A stretch of DNA of 64,000 nucleotides from Pedobacter sp. MC2016-14 (GTDB lineage: Bacteria; Bacteroidota; Bacteroidia; Sphingobacteriales; Sphingobacteriaceae): assembly GCF_020991475.1 (NCBI RefSeq), contig NZ_JAJMPA010000002.1:372001-436000 (forward strand), read 5' to 3'. This document shows, piece after piece, positions 54,358-61,804 of the stretch. A program made the position numbers and the translations under genes. How positions within the stretch are numbered: position 1 is the first letter of the stretch; each line of letters starts with the position of its first letter. The notes beneath the pieces were generated by a model. The model was not told where the DNA came from and made no database searches. It was given only the letters and a program-made list of their open reading frames with translations.

Positions 54358-54889
54358 ATGCGTGAAACGAATACTGTATCCATACCTGATGAAGTGGTTA
54401 TGAGTAAGATCTATGTCATCCGAAATCAGAAAATAATGCTGGATGAAGATCTGGCTGAATTGTATGGAGTGGAAACAAGGCGCTTGAATGAGCAGGTGAG
54501 AAGGAATCCTGACCGACTTCCTGAAGACTTTTTCTTCACTTTAAATGTGCAGGAGTTTGCAGACTTGAAGTCGCAAAATGCGACATCAAGTTGGGGCGGA
54601 CAACGTAAGTTGCCAAATGCTTTTACTGAACATGGGGTATCGATGCTTTCCCAGTGTGCTGAACAGTAAACAAGCTATTCAGGTCAATATACAGATTATG
54701 CGCATCTACACCCGTATACGTGAAATGCTATTAGCACATAAAGATGTGTTTATACGAGTTGAGCAGGTTGAGAAACATCTTATGAAACATGATCAAAAGA
54801 TAGAGTTGTTGTTTACCTATTTGAGTAAATTCATTGAAAAAGAAGATAAACCAAGGGAAGAAATAGGCTTTAAGAGAAAAGGTAAATAA
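54358..54889 (+). pseudogene. ORF6N-domain protein, broken by a one-base frameshift
   Basis: Translation begins normally with the ORF6N (phage-type DNA-binding) domain: VMSKIYVIRNQKIMLDEDLAELYGVETRRLNEQVRRN, then GGQRKLPNAFTEHGVSML. At 54650-54652 the run CCC puts the reading frame out and a stop follows at 54667. If one C is removed the protein continues smoothly as SVLNSKQAIQVNIQIMRIYTRIREML with a charged C-terminal helix to the stop at 54887-54889. The family average is close to this restored length of about 176 residues. Hence a recent frameshift or a sequencing error. ORF6N proteins are widespread in mobile regions of Bacteroidota and have no known link to pectin use. Confidence 0.82.
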
Positions 54890-54983
54890 CTTTCCAAGTC
54901 TCCCCAACAGCTCAAAGCCAGTCAGTTCGCTGAGCTTATACCATGAATATTTTAGCGAATCACTAAAGAGAAGAGACGGTTAG

Positions 54984-55364
54984 TTATTTCCTAATCATTG
55001 GCAGGTACTTTTCCTTATTTTCAATCATTACCCAGATTACAATGGCAATCAGTACAAATACAATAGGCAAGCCAGATGGAGCCATGCTGATATTAGCAAG
55101 AAGTATACCTGTTAAAAGTGGAACCAGAACTATAGCACCAAGAGCTCTTGTTCTGCCAAAAATCAATAATACACCACCTAGAACTTCTGTTACACCTACG
55201 AGAGGCATAAGCCAGCCTATTTCTGTAAATGCAGTAAATGCTTTCATCATTTTTTCAGGCATTTCCTTTGGCATTGGCATGTAATGAAAAAACTTATCCA
55301 AGCCGGCATTAATAAACATTAGGCCAGTTAGCAGGCATAAAACAAAGAGGATTTTACTTTTCAT
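54984..55364 (-). CDS. DoxX-family small membrane protein
   Basis: 126 residues, four predicted transmembrane helices. N-terminal helix ILFVLCLLTGLMFINAGLDKFF is followed by a conserved proline-rich turn (MPMPKEMPEKM) and the DoxX-type segment LMPLVGVTEVLGGVLLIFGRTRALGAIVLVPLLTGIL. DoxX-like proteins are integral inner-membrane proteins, some tied to redox or quinone metabolism, most without function. Nothing connects it to the PUL. It is on the minus strand downstream of the IclR gene, separated by 510 bases, so independently expressed. Confidence 0.85.
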   Translation of the reverse strand: MKSKILFVLCLLTGLMFINAGLDKFFHYMPMPKEMPEKMMKAFTAFTEIGWLMPLVGVTEVLGGVLLIFGRTRALGAIVLVPLLTGILLANISMAPSGLPIVFVLIAIVIWVMIENKEKYLPMIRK

Positions 55365-55874
55365 AATTTTTTAAATTGTGGTGTATATAATTTGTTTGAT
55401 AAGTTAACTCAAATATAGAGGTCAACAGTTAATTACACAAATTTAAATTCTTTAGCCTACTCATTTTTAGTCTCTTGTGAATATTAGTTCTGCGTTTAAT
55501 GTTCTGTACGACCGGTATTAAAGTATTACTAAAGTATCCGATTCGTTCAGGAGGGGATAGTAGTTTGTGCTCGCTTTGCACTAACAGTATATGGTTATAA
55601 CAGCAGCGGCATAGCAAAGGTCCCGTATGGCATGGTTTCCTTATATCTGGTTCGTAGTTGCTGCATAGTTGTTTCGTTTGCAAGCGAAGCAAATACGAAT
55701 CAGATAGGAATGAAACAGGACTTAAATATGTCAAGGATGAAGGTTGCTGAGCTGTTGGTGCGCTTTTGCTTTACTTTTCACTACGATGTGTGGCGCTAAT
55801 GGTGAAAGCAGTGCCAACAGTGCTTATTTTGGAAGCGTGGTATTCTAATGAATAAGATATAGCATCTAAACTAA
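55365..55874. other. 510-base gap without a convincing gene
   Basis: Between the DoxX start and the IclR stop no frame shows coding character. A 101-codon open frame on the minus strand (55429-55734) is rich in Cys, Ser and Leu with no motif or start context and looks like chance. The palindrome-like sequence TTCGTTTGCAAGCGAA lies near 55677. The stretch probably belongs with the other relic sequence to its left, but I cannot name its origin. Confidence 0.4.
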
Positions 55875-56657
55875 CTAAGCGGTTTGGATGCCAATTCTTT
55901 CTTCAATTTTTTTGACACATTTTCTTGCTTCCGAAAGCGCAACTTCGTTGCCGATATTCTTATTGATGTTTATGGTCGTTAGGCGGGAGACGGTAACACA
56001 AGCAATGATGCCTGAATTTACGTTGCCAACCGGTACGGCAATGTCAACTACACCCTCTGCAAGATCACTTGATCTAATGTATGCACCTTCTTTGCGGATT
56101 TGCGGTAATGATTCCAGAAAATGATCCTGCTCTGCTTTTGTGAAATTTTCATAAAATTCATTTGCAGTCAATGAATTACGCTGTTCCTTTTCTTCCATAT
56201 AGGCCAGTAATACCTTACCAGAGGCAGTTAATGGCAATGGAAATAAATTCCCTTCCTCGATAGACAAAGCAATAGGTTCCGGACTTTTTGCATGCACAAC
56301 CACCATAACCTGATTTAAATATAAAATACTCAAATGGCAGGATTCCCGGATGGTGTTGGCCAATTCCTCCAAAGGAGATTTGGCAGCCTTTATCAATTCA
56401 TCTATAGGCGAATGCCTGTGCGAAAGATAAAACAGCTTTAAAGACAATCTGTATTTACCAGATACATCATCCCTTAAGATATAGCCCCTGCTCTCAAGAC
56501 TCATCAGCATTCTATAAATCTCATTCGGATTTCTATCTATGCCAATCCCGATCTCTGTTTGAGATTGAGGTATGGACTGAGCGGAGAGGTATTCAAGGAT
56601 ATCTAATCCTTTATCTAAAGCGGGCGCCTGGTATTTATTTTCGGTCTTCATTGACAT
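55875..56657 (-). CDS. IclR-family transcriptional regulator
   Basis: 260 residues if started at the ATG at 56657 (MSMKTENKYQ); 24 upstream codons are open but hydrophobic and run into the operator, so unlikely to be translated. N-terminal winged helix (about 10-70): ALDKGLDILEYLSAQSIPQSQTEIG, IYRMLMSLESRGYI. The C-terminal IclR effector domain (about 85-255) includes SCHLSILYLNQVMVV, PLTASGKVLLAYM and the closing segment AVPVGNVNSGIIACVTVSRL. IclR proteins sense small carbon sources, including uronate and aromatic catabolites. It is divergent from the third SusC/SusD pair, with a perfect inverted repeat between them, making it the likely regulator of that pair. Confidence 0.92.
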   Translation of the reverse strand: MSMKTENKYQAPALDKGLDILEYLSAQSIPQSQTEIGIGIDRNPNEIYRMLMSLESRGYILRDDVSGKYRLSLKLFYLSHRHSPIDELIKAAKSPLEELANTIRESCHLSILYLNQVMVVVHAKSPEPIALSIEEGNLFPLPLTASGKVLLAYMEEKEQRNSLTANEFYENFTKAEQDHFLESLPQIRKEGAYIRSSDLAEGVVDIAVPVGNVNSGIIACVTVSRLTTININKNIGNEVALSEARKCVKKIEERIGIQTA

Positions 56658-56723
56658 AGCGTATATACAAACATAACGAATAATGGTAAACGGCAATTGG
56701 TATAACGATAACATAAATGATAC

Positions 56724-56756
56724 ATTCAAATATGAAAACTCTATTTATATTTGAAT
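56724..56756. promoter_or_regulatory. Perfect inverted repeat, candidate IclR operator
   Basis: ATTCAAATAT (56724-56733) and ATATTTGAAT (56747-56756) are exact reverse complements separated by 13 bases, and the arms extend outward to about 15 bp with two mismatches. The right arm contains TATATTTG (56746-56753), an exact TAnnTTTG -7 box for the plus strand, and the left arm gives a -7-like CATATTTG for the minus strand. Binding here would block or position polymerase for both the IclR gene and the Sus pair. Confidence 0.72.
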
Positions 56757-56954
56757 ATACCAAATGTAAATATGGGAGGTAATCTACACTCCTGAAAATT
56801 TATTTAATAGAGATAATGAACAGAGTTTTCAACTTAATCCAATTAAATTAGAACAGCTTTAGCAAAAGCAAATGAACAGGAATTATTTCCTATTGATGAC
56901 CATATAATAGACAGGTCATTTCCAATTAATCTAACCAAATTAAAAATTTCATGT

Positions 56955-59900
56955 ATGAACTCAGTTAGACTCAAAAGCTTTAATAAGCCGGGCAGCGCTT
57001 TACTATCTAAAATCTTTACCTTTTTGCTAATGTTTTATACTTTGCAAGGGGTAGCTCAACAACCCGCTACATTTACTGTAAGTGGGGTCATCAGTACCAA
57101 TTCTGGAGAAACATTACCAGGCGTTAGTGTAAAAGTTAAAGGAACAACAGTCGGCGCGGTAACAGATGTAAGTGGAAAGTTTACATTATCGGCTCCTTCC
57201 TCCACTTCAATCCTCCAGGTTTCTTACGTAGGATTTCAGATCCAGGAGATCTCCATCAACGGAAGAAATGTGATCAATGTTAAATTACAGGAAGACCAGA
57301 CCTCATTAGATGAAGTATTGGTAGTGGGATATGGTACGCAGAAAAAGGCAAATCTTACAGGTGCCGTAGCTACGGTTTCAGGATCTACCCTAACGCAAAG
57401 GGCATCACCAAATGCCGCTAACTTAATTCAGGGCAGGATTACAGGTGTTCAGGTAACGCAGCCTTCTGGTGAGCCAGGAAGAGACAATCCTAACTTTTTA
57501 ATTAGAGGACGCTCTACTTATGGAGGTAGTACAACTCCTTTAATTTTAATTGATGGAGTTGCAGGCTCATTTAATAATCTCTCTCCTGACGACATTGAGA
57601 ATGTTACAGTGCTCAAAGATGCTTCTTCTGCAGCTATTTATGGTGCACGGGCAGCCAATGGGGTGATATTGGTAACAACAAAAAAAGGTAAAAAGGGTGA
57701 AACTGTAATTAGTTACAGGGCAAATATAGCAAGGCACGTAGCTACTGCGCTACCTGATCTGATTACGAACTCAGCAGAGTATATGGAAATGTACAATACG
57801 GCTGCTACAAGATCTGGAATTGCTTACAAATATCCAGCAACAGAGATTGAAAAGTATAGAAATTCAAATGGTGATCCACAATATCCGAGTTTTGACAATA
57901 TAGACTACTATGTTAATCCTGCAACTGTGATGAATCATAGTTTATCTATTTCAGGAGGATCGGAAAAAAGCACTTTTAATATTTCTGGAGGTTATCTTGA
58001 TCAGGATGCGGTATTTAAAGGATACAAGTTTAAGCGCTACAACGCTTTATTGAACTATAGTAGTCAGCTCAGTAAAGCCATTACTGTAGGAACTATTATG
58101 AATATGACTTATAAGGACCGTAAAGAACCACCTTTCACCGGTGAAAATATGGCCTTATTGGTTTATGCTGCAGGACCATTATATGGACCGTTTTTACCTG
58201 ATGGCAGTGGTCGAGTTGTCTCAAGAGCTTACGAGTTGGAGGGAAGAAATAGAAATCCGCAGGAAGCATATGCGATGGGAGAGCAGACAACTAAAGAATA
58301 TAACCTTAATGCTCAGGCATATATTGATATTAAACCTTTTAAAGGGCTGACCTGGAGCTCAAAAATAGCCATCAACTATACGGATGAATACTATAAAATG
58401 TATCAGCATCCTTATGATGCCTACTTGTTACAGAAGCCAGCAGGCGGGAATAGTTACGTAACAAACTCTTTTGGTCCGGATATTCTTGGTGTTACGGATC
58501 AATATGCCAAAACCTTAAATCCGACAATATACTCTACTTTAACTTATGAAAAGACAATTGCTCAGGATCATAACTTTAAGGCATTAGCTGGATATGAACA
58601 ACTGTTTAATAAATATCAAAGCTTAAGGGGTAGGAGAACAAATTCTGTAGCTCCAATTCTTGAAGATCTTACTGGATATTCTGCTTCAGGCGAATCACTA
58701 TATTTTAGTCATCCAAGACTTCCTTCTTTGGCTGGCCCATCAGAATGGGGTATGCGTTCTTTCTTTGGTCGTATCAATTACGACTATAAAGGAAGGTATT
58801 TAGTAGAAGGTAATCTTCGGTATGATGGTACCTCAAAAGTATCTCCCGAATATCGCTGGGGAGTTTTTCCTTCTTTTTCATTGGGCTGGTTGCTAACAGA
58901 AGAAGATTTTATGAAAGAAAAATTTAAATGGCTAAGTAGTTTTAAAGTGCGGGGGTCTTACGGTACTTTAGGGAACCAGGACATTGGTACCTATCTTTAC
59001 CAGAACAACATTATTCTTACTGGTGGATATCCTTTTGGAAACGCGGGATTTTTGCAGGGAGGTACGATTAATGATTTCAAAGATCAAAGTCTCCGTTGGG
59101 AATCTACAACTAGTATAGATCTTGGTTTCGATATGAGCGTTAAAAATGGTCTTTTGGGACTTACTTTTGATTGGTTTAGAAGGTCTACTTACAACATTTT
59201 GGCTGCGCCTCCTGTACCGCTTAGTATGGGACTTAATGCGCCAACCATCAATAACGGAAAAATGCAGAGTCAGGGCTTTGAGTTGGCATTAACACATCAA
59301 AATAAAATCGGAGAAGTAAGTTATGGACTGAATTTCCTGATTTCAACTGCAAAAAATAAAGTAATAGAGTTGCTTGTACCAAGTAAGGGTACTACGATTA
59401 ACCAGGTTGGTTTACCTTACGGATCGCATTATCTTTATCAATGGGATGGAGTTTTTCAAGTGGAGGATATTGGTAACCCAAGCGTTCCAAAACACGCCCT
59501 TAATGCAAATCCAAAAGCTGGCGACTTAAAAATGAAAGATATCAATGGGGACGGAGTTGTTAATCCTGATGACCGAGTAGTAGTAGATGGTGCTTACCCT
59601 GATTTTAATTATTCCTTTGGCTTTAATGTGGGTTATAAAAGATTCAGTATGAATGCCTTCTTTCAAGGTGTGTCAGGAATTAAGAACCGTGTAAATAACT
59701 GGGGAATAGATCCGTTTATGCAAGGTACAGCGCCAACAACGAAATGGAGAGACGCCTGGACACCTGAGAATAGAAGCAATACTTTGCCTGGAATTTATGT
59801 AGCTGGTTATAGCCCCACTGCTAATTACGCTGGATCAACATTTTTTCTTCAGAATGCTTCATACCTAAGATTAAAGAATATCATCTTAAATTATGATGTA

Positions 59901-60080
59901 CCTGTTGGCATATTATCTAAAATTGGTATTAAAAACCTGGGAGTATACGTTTCTGCCGATAACCTGTTTACAATTACCGATTATGAAGGTGGTGATCCTG
60001 AACGATCTAGTGTAACAGGAAATTTTGCTCAATACCCTCAAACCCGTATTTACAATTTAGGTTTCAACGTTAAATTTTAA
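56955..60080 (+). CDS. SusC-like TonB-dependent outer-membrane transporter (pair 3)
   Basis: 1041 residues. Signal sequence with a long basic lead, ending around GVAQQ (residue 35); CarboxypepD_reg-like domain with SGVISTNSGETLPGVSVKVKG (about 40-115); TonB-box-like DEVLVVGYGTQKK (about 119-131); plug with PLILIDGVAGS (about 195) and LKDASSAAIYGARAANGVILV; then the barrel, ending in a typical NLGFNVKF. The N-terminal domain is unlike that shared by pairs 1 and 2, suggesting separate origin. A leader of about 200 bases separates it from the inverted repeat that probably controls it. Followed after 10 bases by its SusD. Confidence 0.96.
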   Translation: MNSVRLKSFNKPGSALLSKIFTFLLMFYTLQGVAQQPATFTVSGVISTNSGETLPGVSVKVKGTTVGAVTDVSGKFTLSAPSSTSILQVSYVGFQIQEISINGRNVINVKLQEDQTSLDEVLVVGYGTQKKANLTGAVATVSGSTLTQRASPNAANLIQGRITGVQVTQPSGEPGRDNPNFLIRGRSTYGGSTTPLILIDGVAGSFNNLSPDDIENVTVLKDASSAAIYGARAANGVILVTTKKGKKGETVISYRANIARHVATALPDLITNSAEYMEMYNTAATRSGIAYKYPATEIEKYRNSNGDPQYPSFDNIDYYVNPATVMNHSLSISGGSEKSTFNISGGYLDQDAVFKGYKFKRYNALLNYSSQLSKAITVGTIMNMTYKDRKEPPFTGENMALLVYAAGPLYGPFLPDGSGRVVSRAYELEGRNRNPQEAYAMGEQTTKEYNLNAQAYIDIKPFKGLTWSSKIAINYTDEYYKMYQHPYDAYLLQKPAGGNSYVTNSFGPDILGVTDQYAKTLNPTIYSTLTYEKTIAQDHNFKALAGYEQLFNKYQSLRGRRTNSVAPILEDLTGYSASGESLYFSHPRLPSLAGPSEWGMRSFFGRINYDYKGRYLVEGNLRYDGTSKVSPEYRWGVFPSFSLGWLLTEEDFMKEKFKWLSSFKVRGSYGTLGNQDIGTYLYQNNIILTGGYPFGNAGFLQGGTINDFKDQSLRWESTTSIDLGFDMSVKNGLLGLTFDWFRRSTYNILAAPPVPLSMGLNAPTINNGKMQSQGFELALTHQNKIGEVSYGLNFLISTAKNKVIELLVPSKGTTINQVGLPYGSHYLYQWDGVFQVEDIGNPSVPKHALNANPKAGDLKMKDINGDGVVNPDDRVVVDGAYPDFNYSFGFNVGYKRFSMNAFFQGVSGIKNRVNNWGIDPFMQGTAPTTKWRDAWTPENRSNTLPGIYVAGYSPTANYAGSTFFLQNASYLRLKNIILNYDVPVGILSKIGIKNLGVYVSADNLFTITDYEGGDPERSSVTGNFAQYPQTRIYNLGFNVKF

Positions 60081-60090
60081 TCCTATCCAC

Positions 60091-61629
60091 ATGAAAATTA
60101 AATATATCATCCTATGTGCAGTAATGCCATTGCTTACTGTCACTTCCTGTAAAAAGGATTTTTTGGATAGAAATCCTTTAAATAGTGTTTCTGATGCTGC
60201 CTTTTGGAAATCTGAAACAGATGTTAAAACCGCGCTGGCTGGTGTATACTCACGGCTTCAGCAAAATTTTCTGGGTTATGAAAGGGTTTACCTGGATGCG
60301 CTTAGTGATAATGCTTTTGCATTTCAAAATACCAATCAACCTTTCTTATTGGATTTAACAACAGGTAGTATTTCTCCAGGTCTTACTGGTGCACTCCCAA
60401 ATATGATGTCGTCGCCTTACAGGGCAATTACTTCTTGTAATTATTTTTTGGATAACATCGATAAGGCGCCTATCAGCGATACTCAAAAAAATGGTTACGT
60501 TGCACAGGTAAGGTTTATACGTGCCCTCGCATATTTTGATCTTGTACAAACTTTTGGAGGTGTTCCACTCAACAAACATTACCCGAAAACAGTTGATGAA
60601 GTTAAGATTCCCCAAAGTACAAAGGCTGAAGTTTATGCATTTATAAACGAGGATTTAGATTTTGCCATAGCTAATTTGCCTGATGTAAAATATACAGGAT
60701 ATGCTGTTAAGGGTAGTGCACAAGGAATTAAAGCTAGAGTGTTGATTACACAGCAGCGATGGGGAGATGCAGTCGTTGTACTTAAACAAATTATGACGGA
60801 TAATAGGTATGCACTTTCTAATAATTATGCAGCATTGTTCAAAACAAGTGGACAGGCTACTGCATCAGTAAATACTGAGATCATGTTCTCTACTCAATAC
60901 CAGGCACCCACTAACCCGCAACGTACCAGTCCGGGCGCAGCAGGCATGGATATCGAATTAGGTTGGTTTTCTTTGATTCAACCTTACAAGGATTTGATTG
61001 ATGATTATGAGATGACGGATGGGAAAATGCCTTCTGAGTCTGCCTTGTACAATCCATTGACTCCTTATATTAACCGCGACCCAAGGTTAGATTTAACAGT
61101 TAAATTGCCAAATGAAGTGTGGAGTAATTCTTTAAATGTAGTATGGAATGGTTATACTCAGTCTTCTACTGGATTTTTGATGGAAAAGTATGTAGATCTT
61201 TCCAGGGCTCCATTTACATCAAACACGGCAGCTTCTACAGATCAGGATTATATCCACTTACGTTATGCAGACATTTTGTTAATGTATGCCGAAGCACAAA
61301 ATGAAGTCGGAGGTCCTGATGCTACCGTTTATAAAGCTATAGATGATGTGAGGGGAAGGGTTGGTATTGGAATGCCGCCAGTAGACAGGGTGAAATATGA
61401 CCTAAAAGATGAATTGCGTGATTATATCCGTCATGAAAGGCGTATTGAATTTGCACTGGAAGGGCAAAGATATAATGATTTAAAACGTTGGAATATCGCG
61501 CACATCAAACTCCCTACTTTGAAAAGTCCGGCGGGAACACCTCTTGTATTTTCAACAAAAAACTACTTGCTTCCATTTCCTTCTTCAGAATTGGATAACA
61601 ACCCACAACTGAAACAAAACGATTATTAG
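60091..61629 (+). CDS. SusD-like substrate-binding lipoprotein (pair 3)
   Basis: 512 residues, lipobox VTSC (C20). Typical SusD: FLDRNPLNSVSDAAFWKSE start, TPR part with RFIRALAYFDLVQTFGGVPL, C-terminal DELRDYIRHERRIEFALEGQRYNDLKRW and a final LLPFPSSELDNNPQLKQN tail. This canonical ending and the 512-residue length contrast with the longer SusD proteins of pairs 1 and 2. It forms the lid of the SusC just upstream. A strong hairpin follows the stop. Confidence 0.96.
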   Translation: MKIKYIILCAVMPLLTVTSCKKDFLDRNPLNSVSDAAFWKSETDVKTALAGVYSRLQQNFLGYERVYLDALSDNAFAFQNTNQPFLLDLTTGSISPGLTGALPNMMSSPYRAITSCNYFLDNIDKAPISDTQKNGYVAQVRFIRALAYFDLVQTFGGVPLNKHYPKTVDEVKIPQSTKAEVYAFINEDLDFAIANLPDVKYTGYAVKGSAQGIKARVLITQQRWGDAVVVLKQIMTDNRYALSNNYAALFKTSGQATASVNTEIMFSTQYQAPTNPQRTSPGAAGMDIELGWFSLIQPYKDLIDDYEMTDGKMPSESALYNPLTPYINRDPRLDLTVKLPNEVWSNSLNVVWNGYTQSSTGFLMEKYVDLSRAPFTSNTAASTDQDYIHLRYADILLMYAEAQNEVGGPDATVYKAIDDVRGRVGIGMPPVDRVKYDLKDELRDYIRHERRIEFALEGQRYNDLKRWNIAHIKLPTLKSPAGTPLVFSTKNYLLPFPSSELDNNPQLKQNDY

Positions 61630-61632
61630 TGT

Positions 61633-61675
61633 ATTGTCCAAAGCTGATGTACTCAGGTCATCAGCTTTGGACAAT
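61633..61675 (+). terminator. Strong hairpin after SusD 3
   Basis: Perfect 17-bp stem, ATTGTCCAAAGCTGATG (61633-61649) and CATCAGCTTTGGACAAT (61659-61675), with a 9-base loop, 3 bases after the stop codon. There is no proper T-run behind it, so it may terminate poorly and instead protect the 3' end of the Sus mRNA. Motif site 4 follows 15 bases later. Confidence 0.7.
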
Positions 61676-61690
61676 CATTGTTGTTACAAA

Positions 61691-61755
61691 GATAATATCT
61701 TACAATATGAAGTCAACTTTATATAAAAATGGCTGTCGTATCTCCTGTATTTTTG
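61691..61755 (+). promoter_or_regulatory. PUL motif site 4 and -7 box
   Basis: GATAATATCTTACAATATG (61691-61709), then exactly 38 bases, then TATTTTTG (61748-61755), an exact TAnnTTTG match. The predicted transcript starts about 45 bases before the GH78 start. Placing this right after the hairpin of the third Sus pair separates the GH78 gene from the IclR-linked unit. Confidence 0.72.
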
Positions 61756-61804
61756 TAGCTTAGGTATACTTTAAAAACCAAATATTTTATCTAAATCACC
61801 TGTT

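Noticed and set aside
55429..55734. 101-codon minus-strand open frame
   Set aside because: Composition is unlike a protein of this genome, there is no motif, and no promoter or neighbour supports it.
56658..56729. 24-residue hydrophobic N-terminal extension of the IclR protein
   Set aside because: It would run into the inverted repeat and -7-like boxes, and IclR proteins do not start with such a segment.
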